A stretch of 64,000 nucleotides of DNA from Pseudoramibacter porci. GTDB lineage: Bacteria > Bacillota > Clostridia > Eubacteriales > Eubacteriaceae. Positions 6,760 through 13,106 of the stretch are shown here, one piece after another (within the stretch, counting starts at the first letter, position 1; each line of letters starts with the position of its first letter). The notes under the pieces were generated by a model, which did not search any database, was not told where the DNA came from, and was given only the letters and a program-made list of their open reading frames with translations. The DNA is taken from positions 1 through 64,000 of the forward strand of contig NZ_VUMO01000002.1 in assembly GCF_009696145.1 (NCBI RefSeq). The letters run 5' to 3'. The translations under genes were made by a program, and so were the position numbers.

Positions 6760-8079
6760 TCAGATTTTCCGCAGATCCTTGACCCGTTTGGCCTTGCCTT
6801 CAAAACGTTCCAAGCTCTTCGGTTCGACCAGGGTGATCTTCGATTTAATCCCGATGATCGAATGCACTTCGTGTTCGATTTTCGCTTTTAATTCTTCGAG
6901 GGCGTTGATGGAATCGAGGTTGAAGTCTTCTTTGAGTTCCACCTTGATTTCCAACTGATCCCGCGAGCCTTCCCGGGTGACGACCAGCTGATACTGCGGT
7001 TCGACGTAGCCGGTTTCGAGCAGCGCGTGTTCGATCTGGGACGGGAAGACGTTGACGCCGCGGATGACCATCATATCGTCGGTGCGGCCCTTGAGTCTGG
7101 CGATACGCCGGTGAGTGCGCCCGCATTTGCACGGTTCCGGAATGATGCAGGTCAAATCGCGGGTGCGGTAACGAATCAAAGGCATCCCTTCCTTGGTGAG
7201 GGTCGTGATGACCAGTTCCCCGGTTTCCCCGTCGGGCAGCACGTCACCGGTTTCCGGATCGATGATTTCGAAATAGAAGAAGTCTTCCCAGAAATGCAGC
7301 CCGTCCTGTTCCGGACATTCGATGGCCACGCCCGGTCCGCAGATTTCGCACATGCCGTAAATGTCGTAGGCCTTGATATTGAGCAGGGATTCGATGTTTT
7401 TGCGCATGTTTTCCGACCAAGGTTCCGCGCCGAAGACGCCGGCTTTCAACGGCAGCGCCGATGTGTCGACGCCTTCATCGCGCATGCTTTCTCCGAGGTA
7501 TTCGGCGTAAGACGGCGTACAAGTGAGCACCGTCGCCTTAAAATCCTGCATCAGCATGATCTGGCGCTGGGTGTTGCCGCTGGACATGGGGATGATCGAC
7601 GCGCCCATGCGTTCGGCCCCGCCGTGAATCCCCAGACCGCCGGTGAACAGCCCGTAGCCGTAGGCGTCGTGGATGACCGAATGGGCATCGGCGCCGATGC
7701 CGGCGAGCCCTCTGGCGACACATTCCGCCCACATCGACAAGTCGTTGTGGGTGTAGCCGTCACAAACCGGCTTGCCCGTCGTCCCGGAAGAGACGTGCAC
7801 CCGGGCGATCTGGCTCAGAGGCTCGGCCAAAAGCCCGTAGGGGTAATTGTTGCGCAAGTCGTCCTTTTCGGTGAACGGTAGTCTTCGGATATCGTCGAGG
7901 GACTGGATATTTTCCGGCCCGACGTTCATCTCCTGAAATTTTTTGCGGTAGAAGGGCACGTTGGCGTAAACCCGGTCCACTGTTTGTTTCAGCCGGACCA
8001 GCTGCAATTCCTTGAGCTGCTCCTGAGGCATGGTTTCAAATGTTTCGTTCCAGTATTTCAATGGAAAATCCTCCTGCAT
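6760..8079 (-). CDS. paaK: Phenylacetate-CoA ligase (aryl-CoA ligase, AMP-forming)
   Basis: A 439-residue ANL-superfamily enzyme. The ATP-loop is [18 protein letters not shown] near residue 97, the A5-type motif is [10 protein letters not shown], and the A7/A8 region is [20 protein letters not shown]. The C-terminal lid begins near [13 protein letters not shown]. It activates phenylacetate or a related aryl acid to the CoA thioester with release of AMP and diphosphate. A cluster of CKCGR cysteines before the lid is common in anaerobic homologues. In fermentative Clostridia such enzymes work with 2-ketoacid oxidoreductases on aromatic amino acids; that role is inference here. Confidence 0.92.
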   Translation of the reverse strand: MQEDFPLKYWNETFETMPQEQLKELQLVRLKQTVDRVYANVPFYRKKFQEMNVGPENIQSLDDIRRLPFTEKDDLRNNYPYGLLAEPLSQIARVHVSSGTTGKPVCDGYTHNDLSMWAECVARGLAGIGADAHSVIHDAYGYGLFTGGLGIHGGAERMGASIIPMSSGNTQRQIMLMQDFKATVLTCTPSYAEYLGESMRDEGVDTSALPLKAGVFGAEPWSENMRKNIESLLNIKAYDIYGMCEICGPGVAIECPEQDGLHFWEDFFYFEIIDPETGDVLPDGETGELVITTLTKEGMPLIRYRTRDLTCIIPEPCKCGRTHRRIARLKGRTDDMMVIRGVNVFPSQIEHALLETGYVEPQYQLVVTREGSRDQLEIKVELKEDFNLDSINALEELKAKIEHEVHSIIGIKSKITLVEPKSLERFEGKAKRVKDLRKI

Positions 8080-8209
8080 GGGTTTTAACCTTTTACTTTA
8101 TCATAGCTAAGCTATTAGAAAACTATATGTTATTTTATCATGTTTTCAGTGGTATTTAATAATAAATTATACTTATTTTTCGCTCGTTGTTTCATCTTTC
8201 TAGAAATTG
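8080..8209 (-). promoter_or_regulatory. AT-rich upstream region of paaK with ATAGCT-A-AGCTAT dyad
   Basis: This non-coding region holds several AT-rich -10-like hexamers but no single convincing promoter. A perfect 13-bp dyad ATAGCTAAGCTAT lies at 8103-8115. Its half-site matches the AATAGCT operators of the neighbouring integrative element (11250-11351). Confidence 0.4.
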
Positions 8210-8248
8210 TATAGCAAAAGTATAGCACAGCTATAGCAGCTATAGCAC
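8210..8248. repeat. Left attachment repeat (attL) with four phased TATAGCA units
   Basis: The 18-mer TATAGCAAAAGTATAGCA at 8210-8227 recurs exactly at 12963-12980. In the left copy, TATAGCA units start at 8210, 8221, 8232 and 8241, about one helical turn apart. Confidence 0.8.
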
Positions 8249-8744
8249 TAATTTATTGCAATGGTTAAAGTCCGTTTGTTTTCGCGCGCGGGTAGAGGTT
8301 GGGGGTCGTGTTTCGCGACACCCTCCGGGGGGGTCTAAAACGGACACCCCTTTGCCGCTATTTTCACGCGCGCGGGGGTCTGTTTCTAAGTCCTCAAAAT
8401 AAGGAGTTAGAAAATGCCCCTTTCACACCCACGCGGGGACGTGGTCGCAAATTGCGATCGCGTCCGAAGTCGGCAAAATACCGAATTAGAAAGTATTCCA
8501 CACACACGCGTGGCAGGGTTGCGCTCTCTTTTAGGGGCTCGCAAATCTCGCAACGCTCTTTTTGGGCGTCCGGTTTGTCCGGATCATGATCTATAAAAAC
8601 ATCTTTGATAACGCTTTATAAAGATTACTAAGCGCCCGATCTGACCGATACTTAAGCGCCCGGCTTTTGCTCAAGTGATTTTTTAGCGCGTATTCATGAC
8701 CCGCGTTACCGATACAGAAACGACCATTTCCGGAAAATAAATAA
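8249..8744. other. GC-rich, hairpin-dense non-coding left end of the element
   Basis: No ORF with a credible start or composition is seen. GTCCGTTT (8270-8277) pairs with AAACGGAC (8337-8344) around an inner GTCG/CGAC stem. CTAA-TCCT/AGGA-TTAG brackets 8387-8410. CCACG/CGTGG lies at 8430-8443. GTTGCG/CGCAAC lies at about 8518-8555. CGCG(CG)GGG-like blocks recur near 8283, 8367, 8432 and 8507. TAAGCGCCCG is repeated at 8629-8638 and 8653-8662. A packaging (cos/pac-like) site or structured RNA is possible. Confidence 0.4.
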
Positions 8745-8778
8745 TTAAAATTAAAACATGCCGCGCCGGATCGGCGCG
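8745..8778 (-). terminator. Intrinsic terminator of the element's leftward operon
   Basis: CGCGCCG (8762-8768) and CGGCGCG (8772-8778) form a 7-bp GC stem with a 3-nt loop. On the minus strand GCATGTTTTAATTTTAATT follows. It lies 12 bp past the last S24-fold gene. Confidence 0.75.
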
Positions 8779-8790
8779 ACACTTTGTTAT

Positions 8791-9105
8791 TCATCCTTCA
8801 AATTCGGGCAAATCTGAATAATTGATTTTGTGATAAAAACCAACTAAAAAACCGATAACTTGAATTGATCCATCGATTAAGAAGGCGCTTATAATGTCCG
8901 GTGTAAGATACCTTAACACGGCCTTTTCTTCATTCGGAAAAACAACGGCGCATGTTTTCCCGGCCTTTAGTTTTCCATCATCCTTCAAACAAGCGATATC
9001 GCCCGCCTTTATTCCCGCGCCCTCTAATAAATCATCTTCAACGGGTAAATAATAGTCTGTGTCCATCATACCATTGACTTTTTTGTATTTCTCTATGCTC
9101 ATCAT
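8791..9105 (-). CDS. S24/LexA-fold protein without HTH and without catalytic dyad
   Basis: A 104-residue protein that aligns by eye with the C-terminal half of LexA/S24 proteins: AGIKAGDIACL matches the AGI-x-GDI strand, AVLRYL the lysine strand, and QVIGFLVGFYHKI the final VIGxVVG strand. The catalytic Ser position reads DDLL and the Lys position is Arg, so autoproteolysis is not expected. There is no DNA-binding domain. It overlaps the preceding S24-fold gene by ATGA and closes the leftward operon. A role as a binding partner or antirepressor is speculation. Confidence 0.6.
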   Translation of the reverse strand: MMSIEKYKKVNGMMDTDYYLPVEDDLLEGAGIKAGDIACLKDDGKLKAGKTCAVVFPNEEKAVLRYLTPDIISAFLIDGSIQVIGFLVGFYHKINYSDLPEFEG

Positions 9106-9413
9106 TTTGTTATCCTTATCATCCGTACAACAACACCAATTATAAAAATCTCGTGCAGCTTAAAGGTCTTTTCAGCGTAACAGGGATTACGCGGTTTTAA
9201 CGTTATTGTGCCGTCTTTATTTTTAAAAATCGTTCTTAGTGTTGCGTCGCAATCATTGACACGCACAACGGCGTCTTTTCCGCTTTCACAATCGTGCTTA
9301 TTCGATATAAAAATAATATCCCCATCCTCGTATTTGGGATACATTGAATTACCGGAAACGTTAAATATTAACGGGCTGTTGACGATTCTAAAAATCGGTA
9401 TTCTATACTTCAT
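9102..9413 (-). CDS. S24/LexA-like peptidase-fold protein lacking an HTH domain
   Basis: A 103-residue protein consisting only of an S24 domain: FNVSGNSMYPKYEDGDIIFI at residues 17-36 has the catalytic Ser (Ser23) in GNSM and the conserved DGD. The ATLRTIF strand at 57-63 matches LexA ATVKRF, but the catalytic Lys is Arg60. LKPRNPCY and IIGVVVRMIR complete the fold. With Ser but no Lys it is unlikely to self-cleave. GAGG lies 6 nt before the ATG. It is followed, with 4-bp overlap, by a second S24-fold gene. Function unknown; see findings. Confidence 0.75.
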   Translation of the reverse strand: MKYRIPIFRIVNSPLIFNVSGNSMYPKYEDGDIIFISNKHDCESGKDAVVRVNDCDATLRTIFKNKDGTITLKPRNPCYAEKTFKLHEIFIIGVVVRMIRITK

Positions 9414-9425
9414 TTCAAACCTCTA

Positions 9426-9692
9426 TTATTGGACGTCCTGACGATCCGCCGCGTCCTTACTCTCTTTTAGGGACTCCGAAATCTCCGGATACTTGTCTTT
9501 AGTTAGAGGTGTGCCCGTTTCAGTAATTCCCAACATGTTAAACAATGCCGCCTTTGGTGCTTTGCCTCTTAACGTGATATAGCCTTGCTTGTGAAGCTCG
9601 TTATTAACTTGTTTAATAAGATTATAGGCTTTGCTTTCTTTAACGCCTGTAATGGCCATTACGTCCTTGACGGTGCAATAATAATTAATCAT
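9426..9692 (-). CDS. Small winged-helix DNA-binding protein (phage/element type)
   Basis: An 88-residue protein. The sequence VKDVMAITGVKESKAYNLIK followed by NELHKQGYITLRGKAPKAAL is the compact helix-turn-helix common in staphylococcal and lactococcal phages and islands, often annotated as DNA-binding or excisionase-like. The ATG at 9692 is preferred over one nine codons upstream because GGGAG lies 6 nt before it. It sits 12 bp ahead of the S24-fold pair. It may act as excisionase or transcription factor; sequence alone does not decide. Confidence 0.6.
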   Translation of the reverse strand: MINYYCTVKDVMAITGVKESKAYNLIKQVNNELHKQGYITLRGKAPKAALFNMLGITETGTPLTKDKYPEISESLKESKDAADRQDVQ

Positions 9693-9722
9693 TGTTACTC
9701 CCTTCGTGATTCTTTTCAATTC

Positions 9723-9818
9723 GGCTTATCTGAAGTATAATAAATACAACAGATAAGCCTTAAAAGGTTGTTTTTTGTTATTGGATTGATGTTTCTTTTG
9801 ATCTTTTACATCAATCCA
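9723..9818. repeat. Two 10-bp perfect inverted repeats in a 130-bp gap
   Basis: GGCTTATCTG (9723-9732) pairs with CAGATAAGCC (9750-9759), and TGGATTGATG (9782-9791) with CATCAATCCA (9809-9818); each encloses 17 nt. The second is followed by seven T on the plus strand only, opposite to local transcription, so it may block antisense transcription. The pair may also be an operator or part of an origin. Confidence 0.55.
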
Positions 9819-9823
9819 TTTTT

Positions 9824-10318
9824 TTATTTATATTTATTAATTTGATCTTCTAAATAGCTTTTAGCCCTTTCCTTTCCGATCGCATCAAGTTCTTTGTTAA
9901 GCTGCCTTATTCCGTCCTTATCAAAGGTCGAACAATCAAATTTAATTCTCATATACAAATTAGCATGTATTCCTATATCCGGATCACATAGCCATTTATA
10001 CAAGTCTTTATTGACATCGTAATTTTCTTTCATGCTGTTTTCTATTGGTTTAATCATGCGCTTTCGATCTTCTCGCGCTTGCCGGTACTTCTTTAAGTTC
10101 GTGATGCTGATTGAATTTGATATTATCACGTCACTTAATATCTGTTTCTTGATATCGTCCGGAAATTCTTCAAGCTTCTTTTGTATGATCTTAATAATTC
10201 CCGGATCGGTGTTTGCTCCTTTCTTCGCTCTTATTCTCATATAGCGCTCAAAATAATACTCTAATTCTGGATCATCATAAAAATGATATTTATTGATATT
10301 GCTATATTCGTCTCTCAT
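9824..10318 (-). CDS. Phage replication-protein C-terminal-like protein
   Basis: A 164-residue basic, helical protein. Its first half, from YDDPELEYYFERYMRIR through TDPGIIKIIQKKLEEFPDDI to ISNSISITNLKKYR, follows the F-DPEL-Y-MR-K...TDRA...L...QSI-N-W-G motif order found at the C-terminus of many phage replisome organisers. Here it is a stand-alone gene 7 bp after the DUF6291-like gene, as though a single initiator were split. No catalytic motif is visible. The start ATG has only a weak ribosome site, so translation may be coupled. Function inferred from resemblance. Confidence 0.5.
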   Translation of the reverse strand: MRDEYSNINKYHFYDDPELEYYFERYMRIRAKKGANTDPGIIKIIQKKLEEFPDDIKKQILSDVIISNSISITNLKKYRQAREDRKRMIKPIENSMKENYDVNKDLYKWLCDPDIGIHANLYMRIKFDCSTFDKDGIRQLNKELDAIGKERAKSYLEDQINKYK

Positions 10319-10325
10319 TTGTCAT

Positions 10326-11033
10326 TTAAAATTCTAAATCTTGAAGTTCATTCTCTCCTGTTCTTTCTGTTTGTTCCCATAGTTTGAATAATGCTTTCCA
10401 GCTCTTAATAATTTGGCCGTTTTTATCTGTCCACCCCCTTGTTTGGTTGTAATAATAGAATCGGTCAGGTTTTACCTTACTATTTCTATTTTTCGCGTAT
10501 TGCTTAACCTCATCTAATGACGGTATTAAATTCGTGTCAGTAGTAGTGGTAGTAGTTTCTTTTTCTGTCGCGTCTCTAATACCTATAATATTTAGAGAAC
10601 TACCACTACTACTACTACTTAATTTATTTACTTTATTTATTTTTTTATTTATTACCCCAGTTCTATTATTTTGTTGTTTTAGTACTGGCTCAGTACTGGC
10701 TCTGTTCTGGTGCTGTTCTGTTTTTGTTCTGCTTAAATTGGTTTTTGTAACTGCCCGCGACCGTCCTATAGTTGGATCAATTCCGTTTTTAACTGTTTCG
10801 ATCATCTGGCAATAGAGCATTTTTTCTTTTCTGTCCAAAATATCCGGGTTGCATTCATCATCTTCTGTATTTGTCCACCATGCCGCGACCGTATCAAGCA
10901 CCTTATTGAACGTTTTACGATCTAACAGGCCAACCCTTACATTATTGACAATGTCCGCTCTAACCATAAAAGCTTGATATTCACTATGATTATTAATGAA
11001 TTCGTGATACTCCTCATCTGTGTATTTACTCAT
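10326..11033 (-). CDS. Replisome-organiser-like protein (DUF6291-like N-terminus)
   Basis: A 235-residue protein in three parts. Residues 1-90 (from about residue 4 YTDEEYHEF to QMIETVKNGIDP) resemble the DUF6291/phage replisome-organiser N-terminus. Residues 95-165 are a low-complexity linker with Ser and Thr runs. Residues 168-222 (PSLDEVKQYAKNR, then FYYYNQTRGW and SWKALFKLWEQT) form the C-terminal motif seen in many phage replication initiators. The linker DNA carries iteron-like repeats and a nested inverted repeat, as when an origin lies inside its own initiator gene. GGAG is 7 nt before the ATG. Confidence 0.6.
   Translation of the reverse strand: MSKYTDEEYHEFINNHSEYQAFMVRADIVNNVRVGLLDRKTFNKVLDTVAAWWTNTEDDECNPDILDRKEKMLYCQMIETVKNGIDPTIGRSRAVTKTNLSRTKTEQHQNRASTEPVLKQQNNRTGVINKKINKVNKLSSSSSGSSLNIIGIRDATEKETTTTTTDTNLIPSLDEVKQYAKNRNSKVKPDRFYYYNQTRGWTDKNGQIIKSWKALFKLWEQTERTGENELQDLEF
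10539..10735. other. Candidate replication origin inside the initiator gene
   Basis: Three elements adjoin. First, a 15-bp perfect inverted repeat AGTAGTAGTGGTAGT/ACTACCACTACTACT (10539-10553, 10599-10613) encloses a TCTCTAA/TTAGAGA stem (10573-10579, 10592-10598). Second, a very AT-rich 60-bp block lies at 10621-10680. Third, five imperfect 11-bp tandem units (AGTACTGGCTC twice, then TGTTCTG-led units) lie at 10681-10735. Iterons plus an AT-rich block in an initiator gene is the lambda-type origin layout. Confidence 0.5.
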
Positions 11034-11244
11034 CTTGTTTCTCCGTTGGCTGAACGATGATATTTAACACATCGGTGTCTAATGCTTTTGCCAACTTTCC
11101 AACGGTTTTTGGACTAGCACTCTTTTTATTTAAGATGTTGCTATACGTTCCCAATGGAATATTAGCCCCTTTCTTCATGCCGCCAATTTCCATGACGTCC
11201 TCAACATTTAAAAAGTATTCGTTCAAATTATCACTTCCTTTCAT
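11026..11244 (-). CDS. Cro-like XRE-family DNA-binding protein
   Basis: A 72-residue protein with a helix-turn-helix: VEDVMEIGG, then LGTYSNILNKKSASPKTVGK and LAKALDTDVLNII, the usual XRE ending. It is the first gene of the leftward operon, divergent from a larger XRE repressor, as cro stands to cI. The ATG at 11244 has no ribosome site ahead of it; AGGAAG inside the first codons suggests a TTG start at about 11229. The stop overlaps the next gene by 8 bp (ATGAGTAA). Confidence 0.65.
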   Translation of the reverse strand: MKGSDNLNEYFLNVEDVMEIGGMKKGANIPLGTYSNILNKKSASPKTVGKLAKALDTDVLNIIVQPTEKQDE

Positions 11245-11249
11245 GAATC

Positions 11250-11351
11250 AGCTAAAATTATTAGCTCTCTTTTTCTTATTTTCTATATTTTAGCTTATTT
11301 TATTGGCTATTTCAATATTGTTTTAAATAATAGCTCTTTTTATTAGCTATT
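11250..11351. promoter_or_regulatory. Divergent operator region with paired AGCTAA/AATAGCT half-sites
   Basis: Three inverted half-site pairs are seen: AGCTAA-N5-TTAGCT (11250-11266), TAGC-N11-GCTA (11291-11309) and AATAGCT-N9-AGCTATT (11329-11351). The middle pair overlaps the leftward promoter. A TATAAT at 11367-11372 is a candidate -10 for the rightward repressor gene. These are likely binding sites of the XRE and Cro-like proteins. Confidence 0.6.
11287..11315 (-). promoter_or_regulatory. Leftward early promoter of the element
   Basis: TTGAAA (11310-11315) and TAAAAT (11287-11292) are 17 bp apart on the minus strand, about 45 bp before the Cro-like ATG. TAGC/GCTA half-sites lie within the spacer and -10 region. 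Confidence 0.7.
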
Positions 11352-11406
11352 AATAAATAATTTTGTTATAATTCTTTTAATGTTTATTATTAATTAGAGG
11401 TTGCTT

Positions 11407-11817
11407 ATGTCACAATTCGGAAAAATGCTTTATAGAATTCGTAAAGGGGGGAAAATGTCGCGCGACTTTTTAGCCGATTTAAGCGGCGTTTCGCGTGCCT
11501 CTATTCAACGATACGAGACAAGCGACGCCTTACCGGGTAAAGAAACGTTTGAAAAACTTATCAACGCTTTATCGCTTACTAATAAAGACGAGGCCGATTT
11601 AAGGGCGGCTTATCTTCTTAGCCATTTCCCAGAAAATTTTGAGACTGTTAACGATTGGATTAAATTCTTAGCAAGTAACGACTCAGTAAACGCGCTAGAA
11701 GAAAATAAATCCGTAATCATTAACAAGCTTGATCTGTTAAATGATCCCGGCCTTGAAAAGGTCAATGATTACATCGACGATCTAACAGAAATAGACAAAT
11801 ACAGGAACGATAAATAA
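11407..11817 (+). CDS. XRE-family repressor (CI/Stl-like, no S24 domain)
   Basis: A 136-residue regulator. The N-terminal HTH is MSRDFLADLSGVSRASIQRY followed by ETSDALPGKETFEKL. The C-terminus LEKVNDYIDDLTEIDKY is the short tail of many phage and island repressors and lacks a protease domain. ATG 11407 is chosen because GAGG lies 6 nt upstream; a TTG two codons earlier would be too close. It is divergent from the Cro-like gene across AATAGCT operators and followed by the integrase, so it probably keeps the element quiescent. How it is released, lacking S24, is open; the two separate S24-fold proteins are candidates. Confidence 0.8.
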   Translation: MSQFGKMLYRIRKGGKMSRDFLADLSGVSRASIQRYETSDALPGKETFEKLINALSLTNKDEADLRAAYLLSHFPENFETVNDWIKFLASNDSVNALEENKSVIINKLDLLNDPGLEKVNDYIDDLTEIDKYRNDK

Positions 11818-11887
11818 TAGAGGTGCTTGTTATTTCAATTCTTTTGCGTAAATTAGCGATTTAAATTAATTTTAGGTGTAATTATAT

Positions 11888-12967
11888 ATGTCAATCAAGA
11901 AAGACGATAAAACAGGCCTCTATACTTTGCAATTTTACTATCGTGACCACAACGGCAAAAGGCACCACCCTAAGAAAACCGGATTTAAACGTAAGAAGGA
12001 CGCGGAAGCCTATCACCGTGATTTTATGGCAAGGGTTGCCGGGTCTTCCGGTTTAACTTTTAAGGCTGTAACTGCCCTGTATTTGAAAGATGTTAAAGCA
12101 AGGGTAAAGCCCACCACTTACGCCAACAAAAAAACAATTATTAAGAATCATTTACTCCCTCATTTTTCAGACGTTTTAATCGACGATATAACCCCCGCAA
12201 TGATAAGGGACTTTCAGACCGATTACATGTTAAATTCTGGGCTAAAAGGAACGACATTACACCTTATTGGCATACAGTTAAATGCTATCTTTAATTTTGC
12301 TGTGAAGTTTTACGGTCTTGAAAAGAACCCGGGAACGCTTGCCGGATCAATGGGAACGCAAAAGGCGGGGCGTATGGACTTTTACACGCCCGAAGAATTT
12401 AATAAAGTGCTTTCATGCGTTGACGATCCAACAGACAAAACACTTATTTATTTTCTGTTTTGGTCTGGTTGTCGAATCGGTGAAGCGTTGGCGCTAACTT
12501 GGAATGATTTTGACCTTGAAGAAAATTCCGTGTCTATAACAAAAAACTATCAGATGATAGAGGGGCGCGAATATATCAGCACGCCGAAAACGCCGAAAAG
12601 CAAGCGCATTATTTTACTCCCTCAATTCGTTATTGACCGGATCAAGGAATATAAGGGCAAGTTGTACGGATATCAACCGGATCAAAGATTATTTAAGCGA
12701 TATAAAGAGATAGTCGCGTATAGATTTCACAAAGCCGCGGACTTGGCGGGCGTTCGTCGTATTCGCTTACACGACCTTAGACACTCTCATGCCTCTATGC
12801 TTATTAATTTGGGTGCTAGTCCCTTGCTAGTCGCTGCCCGCTTAGGACATGACAGCGCCGAAACGACATTAAAAATTTATTCTCACCTGTTCCCAGATGA
12901 ACAAGAAAAAATTCGCGGTTTACTTGAAAATTTTTGCGAAAAAATAGAAAAGTCAAAAAATATATAG
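11888..12967 (+). CDS. int: Tyrosine recombinase (phage-type integrase)
   Basis: A 359-residue integrase. An arm-type DNA-binding domain (residues 1-50, with FYYRDHNGKRHHPKKTGFKR) is followed by a SAM-like core-binding domain (about 55-160) and the catalytic domain. Catalytic residues are Arg in GCRIGEALAL, Lys in the strand before SKRIILLP, HxLRH in RLHDLRHSHASML, His in LGHDSAETTLK and Tyr in IYSHL. It cuts and joins the attachment sites. Its TAG stop lies inside the right 18-bp repeat, so the gene end coincides with attR. The length is normal and no frameshift is seen. Confidence 0.95.
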   Translation: MSIKKDDKTGLYTLQFYYRDHNGKRHHPKKTGFKRKKDAEAYHRDFMARVAGSSGLTFKAVTALYLKDVKARVKPTTYANKKTIIKNHLLPHFSDVLIDDITPAMIRDFQTDYMLNSGLKGTTLHLIGIQLNAIFNFAVKFYGLEKNPGTLAGSMGTQKAGRMDFYTPEEFNKVLSCVDDPTDKTLIYFLFWSGCRIGEALALTWNDFDLEENSVSITKNYQMIEGREYISTPKTPKSKRIILLPQFVIDRIKEYKGKLYGYQPDQRLFKRYKEIVAYRFHKAADLAGVRRIRLHDLRHSHASMLINLGASPLLVAARLGHDSAETTLKIYSHLFPDEQEKIRGLLENFCEKIEKSKNI

Positions 12968-12980
12968 CAAAAGTATAGCA
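12963..12980. repeat. Right attachment repeat (attR)
   Basis: TATAGCAAAAGTATAGCA, identical to 8210-8227. It overlaps the integrase stop codon. Only two phased TATAGCA units are present here versus four at the left end. Confidence 0.8.
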
Positions 12981-12991
12981 GCTAAAAACAG

Positions 12992-13039
12992 AAAAAGCCC
13001 TAAAAGCCAATTAATATAAGCTTTTGAAGGGCTTTTTTT
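12992..13039 (+). terminator. Intrinsic terminator downstream of int
   Basis: AAAAAGCCCT and AGGGCTTTTT form a 10-bp outer stem with a further AAGC/GCTT pair inside, followed by a T-run. It lies just outside the right repeat, so it belongs to the host site. Confidence 0.8.
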
Positions 13040-13054
13040 GCTTTATCATAGCAA

Positions 13055-13084
13055 ATAAAAAAACGGACTGTCAAGGGACAGCCC
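13055..13084 (-). terminator. Intrinsic terminator of aroE
   Basis: On the minus strand GGGCTGTC pairs with GACAGtCC, with one mismatch, followed by seven T. It lies 23 bp past the aroE stop. Confidence 0.75.
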
Positions 13085-13106
13085 GATGAATCCAACGATT
13101 AATCCG

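Larger units (their letters stand above)
8210..12980. mobile_element. 4.8-kb integrative element (phage-satellite-like)
   Basis: The segment is bounded by an exact 18-bp direct repeat and is clearly more AT-rich than the flanking genes apart from its left tip. It encodes a tyrosine integrase whose stop codon lies in the right repeat, an XRE repressor, a divergent operon with a Cro-like regulator, two replication-type proteins, a winged-helix protein and two S24-fold proteins. There are no capsid, packaging-enzyme or conjugation genes. This gene order resembles small phage satellites or defective phage early regions. Confidence 0.8.

Noticed and set aside
8299-8589. 96-codon plus-strand frame at the left end of the element
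   Set aside because: No ribosome site, Arg/Ser/Pro-rich low-information product, and it lies over GC-rich hairpins; more likely non-coding.
8591-8794. 67-codon minus-strand frame overlapping the second S24-fold gene by ATGA
   Set aside because: It runs straight through the terminator at 8745-8778 and its product has no recognisable features.
8096-13052. 12-bp repeat CTTTATCATAGC at 8096-8107 and 13041-13052 as alternative attachment sites
   Set aside because: Shorter than the 18-mer, lies outside it on both sides, and does not touch the integrase end; may be an older footprint or chance.
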